In this document: piece by piece, positions 1 through 12,400 of the stretch
Numbering within the stretch: the stretch's first letter is position 1
Layout of the letters: every line of letters begins with the position of its first letter
Assembly (NCBI GenBank): GCA_921293015.1
Contig: OV121088.1
Coordinates: 3,472,001 to 3,536,000 of the forward strand
Source: Phorcus lineatus
Lineage: Eukaryota > Mollusca > Gastropoda > Trochida > Trochidae
Length of the DNA: 64,000 nt
Direction of reading: 5' to 3'
Notes under the pieces: generated by a model
The model's database searches: none
What the model was told of the DNA's origin: nothing
Seen by the model: the letters and a program-made list of their open reading frames with translations, nothing else
Translations under genes and position numbers: made by a program

Positions 1-327
1 TAATGTCATAGTTGTCACGCTCCTATTTTTGCAAGTACGATAATACAAGTTTTAAAATTGATTGATTGATAATGATGATGATATTATAGCTCTATTCAGT
101 GGCGCTAATGTGATACCTGACATAACTGTACCAATAAAGAAAAACATTGTATTATATTTTGCTGTGTATCTATCTACACTGAAATCATCACTAATGTACA
201 GTTTCTGATATGTTTTGTCTTGTATATATTTTGTTGCCTGTGTCAATGACTTTGTAATTGCATTTATGTGATCTTCGTTTATCGGAGGAAATAAAGACAT
301 TCATTCATTCATTCATTCATTCATTCA
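1..327 (+). repeat. Retroposon-like 3' tail ending in (ATTC)n
   Basis: An AATAAA signal at 290-295 is followed directly by about seven ATTC/TTCA units (298-327). A poly(A)-like signal running into a short tetranucleotide array is typical of the 3' ends of CR1/L2-type LINEs and their derived SINEs. No reverse transcriptase coding is visible, so this would be only a 5'-truncated tail. It could instead be an unrelated microsatellite beside an AT-rich stretch. The minus-strand open frame here (52-300) is not supported as a gene. Confidence 0.35.
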
Positions 328-437
328 CACGGGCTAAGCTGTAAATATCGAAAATTTGACTTTCAATGCTATTTTTTTGTTTAAAGAAGTGCATTTTATA
401 TTTATCACAACTACAAACATTGGGTTCCCATTTTCAG

Positions 438-3400
438 GTTCACTTTCTAAAGAACAATCGTCTAAACAGAATCCATCCCATACGGATACTGAAGACGCAA
501 ACTTCACCAATAGCCATGGGTCTACTCTTAGTCGAACTGAGGAGTCGCCACAAACTTCTACGTCGTCTGGTGGATCGTCTGCTGCAGACCCACCGTCAAC
601 ACCATCGACTTCCAAAGCTCCAAGTGATTGTGTCGCCAAATCAAATGATGGTGGCGGAAAGTCTCGGAAACGAAAAAGGGAATCATTCGCTTGGCTGTAC
701 AGAGGTTTGTGGCATTTACACTTTTAGTCGGATCTAAAATGGATTGCTGAACATCTCAATATTGTGAACTTTTTTCATATACTGTATTGATATCTTCTCT
801 TAGTTTCTGTTTCTAAATTTGGTCAAAACTAAACTGTCCAAAGACATTAAAATGGAGACTAGTTTAATGATTTAATCCCAAAATATAGAAGCTTTGCTTA
901 AAATCATTATAAAATAGTTTCTCCGAAATCATAACAGTAAGACGCAACTTGCTTTAAAAACTGTAGTGCCTAGTGAATGATTACTTAGCAGTGTATTTTA
1001 CAGTGACTTACAATGCCTCTATATATCCGAAGTATGGAATTACTTATTCACGTACTGGAACTGATTTCCTTTCACTTGTGGCACCTTTAGATCTGAGTTT
1101 TGAAGACGAGTACAACATCGGCACTGTGGACGGAGATGTCACAGAGGATGAGGACGAGGAGAGGTAGGACGATGTTTTCATTTATTTACCGATTCCTTTT
1201 AGTTGACTTTTCCTTACTTTGGCATGAGTTCAAAAATATTATCAACCTACAAGCCATATAATGTGTTCTTTGAAACGGTCTTTCAAAACCGTATCACCCG
1301 GTACAAGGGACTTACAAGATGGTACAACCCTCCTGGAGGGCTTACAATTGCATTTGTAAACCCTCCAGGAGGGCTTACAATTGCATTTGTAAACCCTCCT
1401 GGAGGGTTTACAATGGTTGTAAACCCTGATCGAGGGGTTAGAAATGTAAAACTATATAATAGGATAGGAATTTGTCTTGCAAATTCTAATGAAAAAAACA
1501 ATGAGTAGACGTCTTTATTGGTGTAATTTGTACAGTCAATTGAAATTGAAAGTAAATGACACGGATCCCGCGCCCTCTTCAGTGGTCACAGTTGAACTTC
1601 TGCGGCGTGTTTTGCAAGGGGGAGAAGACTCAATTTTCTGCCGGCTTCCGCTCAAGATGTCACTGACCTCTGCCTTTTGTTGATCGCTACAGCGTTTGTA
1701 GATTCTCACCGCTTCGCTCCTGTGACCTGTAATTATAATATTGATGCTGCATATATAATTGGTCCTCGATTGAAAATGATGTAATATTTACGGAAATGCA
1801 GCAATCTAGTTCAGATTTGTTAAATGTCACAAATCAGTAGGATATTACCTGTGTGTTCGCAAATGGTTTGCTCGTCTACGTTATTCTGGTACAGGCGAGT
1901 AGCAGCGGTGGCACGCAAGGAGTGGTTCGTTTTGATTCCTGTGACCCCAGCAGACTTACAGATTCGCTTGACCGTTTCCTGGAGTGTGTTATGTCCTACA
2001 GGCATGTATTATAACCACTGTTTTGGCTTGGGAACCTTCAGGGGCGTTAGATAAAAAGCATCTCGTCCATTTCCTCCAATGCACTTTGGGCTGAAAGGAT
2101 TTATGATATAAGGTTATCATGGTCATATTTTATTTGGATAATTATCATTAGAAAATTCTACCGTTATAATTACCATTGTGGCTGTGTAGAGCGTATTTAC
2201 CGTAACTTCCCAAGCCAATACTTTTTAAGAAGGGGACTTAAAAGCTTTACAAAATAGGAAATTTCAATTGACAAACTTGTTATATGCAAAGCCAGAGAAT
2301 AAGATGACGTCACGACACAAGTGTTATTATTTTCCTTCAAAATACTTGTTAATGGTATAATTAAGGTTATCATAACAAAATCTTACCATAATGATTTATA
2401 CTTTTCGAATAATCGAACATAACATCTGGCGGGATTGTCTTTGTTTTCATAAGCTCTGACCTCCTTTGATTTCATTTTCCGATTTTTCATTCCTCCTGGA
2501 TTTGTTTTCGAGGTGTCTTCTACGTACCGGAGATAACGTCTACCATTTGGGTCAACAAAAGGTCCCGTGATTTGAGGGTTCTGGTACATTCTAAGGCTCC
2601 TGTGTTCATTGCCACCTCTGAGCGCAAACTGTAAACCTGAAAGACCAGTATAGAGCAATTGTAATGAAATATTACCTCCGTTTAAAGTACATTTAATGTA
2701 TTTCATAGTTGTATCAGATATGCCGTATCAGATGATACTTTGATATAGTCATTACCGCATTACAGATAAAACGCATTAGAAAAATACTTATTTTACTCAC
2801 CGGTTAAGTATACAACCGTATCCAGCAGTTTTTGAGGTATATCATCACCAAGGACTCCATTTCTCCATAGTTGGTCTTCCTCCTGAAATGAAATTACTTC
2901 AGTTGGTTTTCGGGAACTTGTGCCTAATCCCATAGCAGACTTCTCTCTCATGGCTGCATCTAACGCTTTCCTCGCCTCCTTGAAGTCATCGTCTTCAAAT
3001 AATTTGAAATTTGTGCCACTCTCTTTCAGAACAGATGCAAATGCTGCAAATAGGCCATACAGAGTACTTGAAGGATAATGCTTTCCGTCCTCGTGTTTCG
3101 AAAACAAAATACTTGAGAACAGTATTCAGTTCATTGGCTGTCATTTCTGGGTCAAACATCTTCTCGAAAAATTTAAATTCTCACTGACTGACCGTTGGCG
3201 ACGTTCTTCCTGCCACCTTGTTAGAATTCTAAGGGCCCAGTCGTTTTTCATTTGTGTACGTTTTGCAATATTTGAAGTGAACTTGCCTTCTAATTCCTTC
3301 TCTGTGAGGGGTTGGCCAAATCTGAAAGCGAATTCATCTTCATCATTCGTTCTAAATGTACTTTGTGTCAAGAACAAGTCATTATCGTCGCTGTCCAACA

Positions 3401-6400
3401 TCTTGTCGCGATAGGTAGAGCTGAGCTGTGTTCAGAATCCCGAGCGCCCTCGCAATTGCCTCCCTTGAGCGCTCTCGTCGATCCTGAACGCACGTGAGTG
3501 CTCGCTTTCCGAACAAAATGGCGTCGAAAGAAGATTATGTATTGGAAGCAGCGATCGCAGACCTCTCCGAACCTATGGATACATCATATTGTGATGATGC
3601 CGTTGCTGCTGTGCTTACGATTTGTGAAGAAAATGCTCTGAGAAGAAGGGAGACCCGCCTCGGCACAAGCCGCATTGAAAATTACGTAGAGGAAACGGTG
3701 CCCCGCTACAGTGACCCTTTATTCCGAGCCCACTTCAGGATGACAAGAGCCTCCTTTCAGGTAACGAAGAAACTGACTGCATCCATGCATTTCTATTTGA
3801 CTTAATAACGTATCAACCCATTCTGGTCCTTGCAACAAATCATTATTATAGGATAGTTAAATGAACAAATTGCCATATTCTGATCAACTATAAACTCGCT
3901 AATGAAAACTAAGTGCACGTTTTTGACATTTTTTATCAGTCATTTATTACAAAATATACTGAAGTTTCCCAATGGTTGCTTCTCCCAATTTTCAAAACAT
4001 AACCTTAGAGTGGAATCCCTGATATATATATCTGTGCATTTGCAGACGGGTTATATCTTATATATTTTGGGCCATTTTTAAAGTGCAAAATAAAATAACT
4101 TTGCATGGATCGCATTCATAGAAAATTAACTTATTGCATACAAAAGATATTAGGCTGGCAAGAAAATTTTTTACTGACACGCAGAATTAGTAGGCTAAAA
4201 GGTACAACTAGAGATTGGTTTGTCACCCATTTTCATAACAACTATTCATACCTTTATGTCTATGTATTCTTCGATATAACATCATTATTTCCCTTTCACT
4301 TATACGGTTAGGGTTTAGGTTTAGGGTAAGTAGGCCTATTAGGTTTAGGATATGTATTCTAGGTGAATATGGAAGATTTATAGTAAATATTTATTTCAAT
4401 AACATAACTGAATAAGTGAATGGGAATGTGAACATCATAAACATGTAACGACTTTAGTTTAAATGTAATTCCTTAGTGACCATCTGCAATTGAAGATCTG
4501 TAAAATATTACACTGTCACATGTGTTTCTTTGCCTTTATTTGACTTGAGAGGAATACCATAGAAAACGGTGACACCCAAATTATTTGTAAATATTGACAG
4601 CTGTTTGAATGTTAATATGAACACTGGAAATATTAAGTGTTTATTTAGTATACATTGTTTTGAATATTATACATATATAATCTATCACATCATGATGTTT
4701 ATAATGTTTTATTATCTATCATTACTTGAGTTCACAGTAGTTGATTTCTTAATACCACGGAAACAAGTAACGTTAGGGTATGACTTAGCAAGCTTACAAG
4801 TTAATGAACACTGGATTTATGAGGCCTATTTCATTTCTATAATTTCTTTGCTATTTTCTAAAACAAATTTATGCCCATTTTGACTTTCGATGGCTATTTT
4901 AATGTTTTGTTTTGGCCATTTAGACTATGTTCCTTTGGATGTTGTGCCTATGTATGTATGGTCATTTTAACTGACCCAGTAAGCGCAAGGCCTCAAAGGA
5001 TAGGTCAATACAAAAACCTTTAGAAATAGAAATAAAATGGTTCTTGTCGTTATTTCCAAGTCAAATGTATATTTTGATATAGGCTATGTTATGCAAATGC
5101 GATTTTATCTCCAATGTGTCACATACATGCAATAGAGTGTAGAAAATCCATATTTAGAGATTTTCATATTCCATTTTCATGCATGTAGTCATTAGAAAGG
5201 CTACTACTATTATGAGTTAATTCATCATTGTGGTTGTCAAGTGAAGCGTGGCTATGGCAATGCACTTGTTTCTTCTATAAACCCGACACTTGAATGCCAT
5301 GATATCCCAGGAAGAGGTTCCAATTTCTTTATTCAAAATATAACAATTGTCCTTTCTTCTATATTGTTTCAGTTTTGTAACCAATTTTCATGTTCTTATC
5401 TTGTAAAGCCTCTTGTACAATTTCATACTTTTTAGTGTTCATTCATTACTTAAATTATGCCTTTAATAAAGTTGTTTTCTGCTCAGGACTTGCTGGAACT
5501 CATTGGACCACACACTGAAGTCAAGACCATTAGTCTAGAGAGGAGAACCCTGGCTTGCCTTTGGTATGTGAGCAATCAAGAGACCTTCAGAAGTGTCGTT
5601 GATCGCTTTGGAATGAGCAAGGGTTCTTTGAAGTACTATCTTATGAATTTCTGCAGGACAATGACCAGTGACCACATCCTCCCCAATCAAATCACATGGC
5701 CTCGGAAAGAAGAATATCGGTCTATAGCAGAAAAACATGCCTCAAAGTATGGATTCCCTGGGGTGATTGGTTTTGTTGATGGAACATACATTCCAATTCC
5801 AGGACCTCGGGACTTTAGAGACTCCTACATTTGCAGAAAAGGTTTTCCTGCATTTCATTTACAGGGTGTGTGTGACAATAGATTGAGATTTCTTGATGTA
5901 TTTTCTGCATATCCTGGCTCTGTCCACGACTCTCGGGTGTTTAGGAATTCCCCTATATCTAATCTCTTGGCGAATGAACCGTTACCTGATGAATATCACC
6001 TTCTTGGCGATTCGGCCTATGCATTATCAACCTACATGCTGGTGCCATATAGAGACAATGGCCACCTTAAAGAAGAAGAAAAGAGGTACAATTCGGTACA
6101 TAGCTCAATGAGAGTTGATATTGAACGCTGTTTTGGACTACTGAAGGGCAGATATCGCAAATTAAAATACCTGGACATGAGAAATGTGCGTGAAGTCCCA
6201 GTACTCATTGTCACATGCTGTGTTCTTCATAACTTTGTTATCAACCGAGAATCCTTTATGGATGAGGACATTGATTTGGACACTGATGGTATGACAGTTG
6301 CATCAACATCACATTGTGAGCAACAGAGAGGTGTTGACAAAAGAAAACAGATAACACAACTTCTGTCATAGAATGTTATTTCACAGTAGAACTGAAATGT

Positions 6401-9400
6401 CAATGTCCATGTCAATTTCTGACTTCAAAATATGATGTACATATTGAGTTCTTAAAGAGCCACTCCGTGATTTTCATAACATATTATCAACCTTTGATAC
6501 GAACCTTAATTTCATATGTGGTGATATAAAATCAAAACATCTTAACTTTTCATGTCCAAAAGACATATATCTGACAAATACTGGTTTCCTTGAAAATCTA
6601 AAACAGCCTTATAAATGCCCATAGGTGTAGATATCACGTACAATATATATGGATACTAGTTTTTTTAACCTAACACACAATATCAACTCCTAACTGCCTC
6701 TTGGCTGTTTTAGGACTGACGATTGACTATTTGACGGGCGCCACTGTCCTGTTTTGATCATAATTGCTACGTTCTGCTATCATGTTGTCAATGTGACAAA
6801 CCAATAAGCTTTAAAACAGTCGATACTTGGCGATCAAATGACACCATTGATTAAATTTGGCATATATGACTCCAAAAACTCACAGAGTGGCTCTTCAAAG
6901 TGGTACTCTTTCATTTTCATGACACTTGTTTTTGTCAATACAATAGGAAAATACCTTACCTTGCTTGTACATTCATCTCCAACAATCAAATATATATGAA
7001 GATAATGATAACACATCCTGCTACATCAGAGTATTTGTCTTCGTCTTGCTCCATCATACACCCTGATATCCTTCGGCCTAAAATGCTTGTAATATAGCAA
7101 GCCAATGAAATGACTCGCATTCAGCGATAGCGGCACAACCCGGATGTGAGTTCAAACAAATGTCAATGTAGGCTATAAACAGCCATGAATTACCAGCCAT
7201 AAACGATACCAGCGAGGGATATATGGGTATATGATGGAGCCAGGCGGAGACAAATACGCTGATGTAGCAGGATGATAATAACATTGAATGTACTTCAGCC
7301 AAAAACAGTATTCAACTTGTTTTAAATGTGAACACAGCTAGAGAGAATACATGTAAGCTAAACAGGAATACTCTTGATAGGATCTCTCAGGATATCAACT
7401 AAAAGTCTATGTAAAAAATGGTCCAAAACTGACTTTACTGTTCTCAGAATTATATTTGCCCATAATCTAGCTGAAATATTTTGAAATCACTGTAAAGACT
7501 CTCATTAAAGTTACAGTCATGGGCTCGTCACCTCATCAGGTTATACATTATTTATTATCACTCGGGTTGAAGTGTTGCACATCAAATAATAAATCATCGC
7601 CTACGTAGTCTCTATCACCATGGCCACCAATTTAGAACTTGGCATTGGTGAAGGCATGATTACAAAAAAAATTCCACAAGTTTAGACCTTTAATTTCTAA
7701 GGAAGAAGTATCAATTAGATTTTAAGGAAGTGTCATCTTATTGCCTCTATTACAGACTTGTGCAATCTAAATCATAGAACTACCTCATACCAGGAAACTC
7801 TAAATAGCATTAATAGTAGCTGACATATGCAACCATATTCATATAAACCCCTTTCCTGACCTGTAATAATCTAAATCAGTAAATGATAAGTGTTGTCTCT
7901 TTTATATTTTTGGTGCTACAAGCATGAAATTTGGCTCATTTGTTGATGATTATAGCTATTTGATTACATTCATCATTATTTCATACCCCTAACAGGGTAA
8001 ACAGCCATTGAAGGGTTAACCACCCTTAAGTTGCACCCCTGCCACACCCTTATTTTTGGGGATAGGATAATGAAATTTATCCATTTAAGATTTAGGGGTC
8101 AGGAATAAATATACAAACTTTGGTCTCACAAAATTTTGGTTCCCTATGCCAAATGGCTTCTAAGAAGTAGTCAGTTAAAGGTTTTAGGGTTTATGTCTGT
8201 CATGCTCATATTCATGGTTAGGGGGTGCAGCAGTTCTGGAAAAGTTCTGACATTTAATGTCTGATGAGCTGAAAATTAAGAAGAAAAATGCATATAAAGA
8301 TGGCTTGAAATCTTCCATCACTGTAACTGATTACTATATTTTAATCCTTAAAGTTGCCAACAAACCGTTTTTTTCTGACCTACCAAAACAAAAAACACCT
8401 CACCCTTACAGGATGTAGAATAATAAAAAATTATAAATATTGTTAAAAAAAACCATTACAAGATACTATCCATGAATATGCCATAAACTTAGACACTGAA
8501 AATGAATTGAATGATCACCATATAGATGAAAGCTTCAGTTGAAAATATCTATTTTTATTTCTGAAAAACATTTTTTTCAACTTTCATTAAGAGAAATCAG
8601 GAAAATACAGAAAAGAACTTGAGGACAAAATTCAAAGGAGGACGATATTTGTGATAACTAACAAATGAAAAGTCTTTTAAAGACCTACGTGTAACAACTA
8701 ACCAACTAACAACTCTTTCCCTTAGACCAAGACTCTCTTGGCTCTTATGCTGTTGATTGCTTATCTGACAATTTTAATCCTTATTTGAAACATGTATTAT
8801 GAGCTTTGAGAATATTCTATATTAGAACATACTTTTGACGATGATGACATAAGCCAAATCTTGGCCCAACCACTGTTGCTAAATCATATCTTTAAGTCTT
8901 CATTTATGATAAGAAACTGGTATGATCACGGTATACGTTACTTCAGAGATATTCATGAGGGAAATGTTTTTCTCAGCTTTGAAAATTTAAAGCAGAGATA
9001 CAATATTAAAGGAACATTTTTGATAATCAACATGTGTTAAACAACATTCAAAAGAACTGGAGACAACAACTTGCAAACAGAAATATTTGCTTGTATCATG
9101 AAACCACTAACAATATATATGATTATATGATTTCTAATAGTAAAGGTTCAAGAATATCCTATGACAAATTAATTGGGGACAACACTGTCCCAAAGGTACT
9201 TGATTATTGGCATACTGTCTTTCAGTGTGATATAAGCTGAAATAATGTGTTTATATTTTATAGGAAATGTACATGTGATTGTAAACTGCCAAATTTTCAA
9301 AACAAATTTATGTAAAGAACAACATATAAAAATAAAGAATTAATGAAAATAAAGCTATTTCAAAATGATTTATGCATACTTTTAAAATAATCCTCAGAAG

Positions 9401-12400
9401 ATGTTTCGAATGTTTATTTGGACTGTGAATTTGTAAAGTTTTTTTTGTTTTTTTTTTATACTTTTGATCTTTTTCTAAATACTTATTTTAAATCTAGCAT
9501 CACCATTTCAACGATTCTATGTTTCAAGTATTAAACAACATGTTCTTTTTTCGTTTGAGGGATTTGTTCAATGTGGCAGTTGACATTCAACATAGACAAA
9601 TTTATAGCTAGAAAGATAATAGGATAGAATCTTTTGATGATAAGTGTTTTCAAACACTTGCTACACTTAATTGAAGCATTCATAAAATGCCAATATGTCA
9701 CTGTCCACATTCTTATCTTATTCAACCTTCTACAAATGTATATCAACAATATCAACAAATCGTTGTGCTCCTGGTTATGTAAGAGCTAGTAAAAGTTCAG
9801 TGATATGTACATTGCCTTTTCATATAAAATGTATGAAATGAAATGGAAATAGAAATATATGCAAGTCTATTAAAGGCCGGGATCCAAACCTAAAAAAAAC
9901 AATGGGTTTCTTATCTTTGTCATCTTTACCGTGATTGATTGATATCTTAGACAGAAGATATAATCAGTGTATGAGTGACAGGGCAGTAACAGTTTTTTGG
10001 TGCCTGAGAGAGCTCAGTAGGGTCAAAGGTCACAAAACATTACCACAACTTGTGGCTGGTAGTAGACTATTCAGTTTCAGTGCATAATAATCGGGGAACA
10101 TGAATATTTATTTTGTGTATTAAGCTGATATAACCATCAGTATATTAAATTTTATATATTTAAAGAGATGACCAACACTAATTTAATGAGGTCTTTAATT
10201 AAAGAATTAACTTAAAGACTAACAAGGAATTGTATTTGTTAACATTTTGATAAAAAAAATTCAAAACAATCAGTCTTTTAACAATGTTTGGACGTATTTG
10301 GAGTGAATATTTCACTATTGTTGACAAAAGTTGTATAAATCCATTCCTGTCGCAATAATCTTTTCATAACCTTACTCAAGTCTCTTTAGCTTATAACCAC
10401 AACAATAACTAAATATTTGGAGGACATATGGAATGGGGGAGGTTTTGATTTCCCAGTCAGAATGGGAATGCAGTGAAATCTGACACTGTGAAAGAATCTT
10501 TTCCTCCACTAGCAGACTTGTTTGGTATGGTATTGATAAGAATCTAATCACTTGACATTTACAGAATTAATTCAAATTTGGAAACAATAATGAAGTAGTA
10601 CTCTCTTCGTTTTTACTTCGGATCAAACATGTTTAAGAATTCCACTTCTATGAAGTTTCAAGGATATATTGTGTAATTATGATAATTACCGATAAGAAGA
10701 TTTTGATTTATTCCACTTTGAACATAGGTAACCTAAATTTTTACCTTCAAGGTGTAGTTTTTTCAGGTCAACTTGGCCACGCCAACACTGTGTATAGTGG
10801 TAGATGCCGGCCTTTAAGAGCAGTAGAAGAAAACTGTAAATCATTTAAAGGGCCACTCCATGATTTTCATAACAAATAATTTACCTTTTGATACGAACCT
10901 TAATATAACCTTAAGGTATATACAAAATAACTTAAAGCTCAAATGTAGGCTTACCTTGAGACAAAGATAAGTGATGTACACTGGAAAACCTACCAAAAGA
11001 CTATATTTCATACAAAGTCAGGTTTAAGATGATTCCAATACTCATTAGTGCATATAATGCTTTCAACTTTCTACTTTTTTTTATTGAGATTGGGTATATA
11101 TAGAAAGTCAGTCCTGTTAATTTAGTAAAAGTGAGACGAAAGTCGAAACCATCACTTTTATGACTGTCCAAAATCAAAGTAATATGGAGTAATTTATTGG
11201 CATTTATTACAAAAAATCAAAAACAGATATATCACTATAAATATTAATAAAAAGACAATAATATTTTGGTTTCCTGAGAAAAGGAAAAATATTATTATTT
11301 CAGTACAATTGTCAATTATTTTTTTCCAATCACTTATTATAAAATAAATATATTAAATTTTTTGTTATTCAACTTGTTTCAAAGGTTTGTTAAATTATTC
11401 AATAAATATGGATAATGATGATGAAATCATTTGTGTCTTTCTTTTAAACTCTGAGCTATGCTCTCAAGTGCAACCACCCTCCTTGTCTCAAGTTCCATCC
11501 TCTCCTGGTGCATGGTGAGGAGGTCCCTCCTTAATGCTGTCAGAGCGCATTCCATTGTCTCAGTTGAGGAGGATCGTCTACGTCTTGGAGTAGGTTCCTG
11601 CACTTGTTCCTGCACTTGTTCCTGCACTTGTTCCTGAGATTCTTGATGAACATCACATCTCTGTGAGTCAGGCAAGCTGCTGACACTTGCAACTGGCTCT
11701 ACCGCTGGATCCCCAAGTGAGAGTTCCTCCATGATGGTGAAGTAGCGCCATGTTGATCGGCCTCTCCCTGAACTCTTGTTCCGCTCAACTATGGTCCGGT
11801 GCCTGCACATTAAAATCAACTCAATAATGTGAGAAGAAATTAAAAAGAAAGAAACTGCACATGCAAGCTCATACATAATATATATTTTTAAACTGTTATG
11901 ATAATCTTTGATAAGTCAATATTCTGAAGGGATTTGCAATAACCCATTGATAGAGATAAAGCTGTATGTTGTGGATAAAATTGTCACTTGAAAATATATA
12001 AATGATGTCTTTTTTAAAGAGATGAAGTGGTTTTATCTGAAAATTAACATCTAAATACTACTTTAACAGCATTTTAAGGCTGGCACCAGTGTTTAAACAT
12101 ACCTTGGAGTTTTTAATTGCATCTTAATGGATCCATATATTAATATGGGGTTTAAACATCTATGTCCAAGGTCGCTGACTTACCAAATATTACATTTTTA
12201 CGATTCACCTAAAAACCTAGTGAAAAGTAAATGACTTGCCTCTTTTTCTACGCAATTAACTACAATTGTGGGTTGACTTTATGACAAAGTTCTGTGAATT
12301 ACTGCAAAAACTAATGTAAGTTAAGGAGAGCAGTGATTAGGAAAAACAATAATTATAAAACTAGGCCATTAATATATTTAGAAGAACACTGTCCATTAAA

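Noticed and set aside
52..300. 82-codon minus-strand frame
   Set aside because: Starts in the ATTC microsatellite and reads the complement of a retroposon-like tail; no domain.
356..737. Overlapping frames on both strands around the first exon
   Set aside because: Only one plus frame is flanked by acceptor and donor sites with a phase that fits the next exon; the others are shadows.
4306..4345. Interstitial telomere
   Set aside because: Only three or four mixed TTAGGG/TTTAGGG units; too short to support a fusion or telomere origin.
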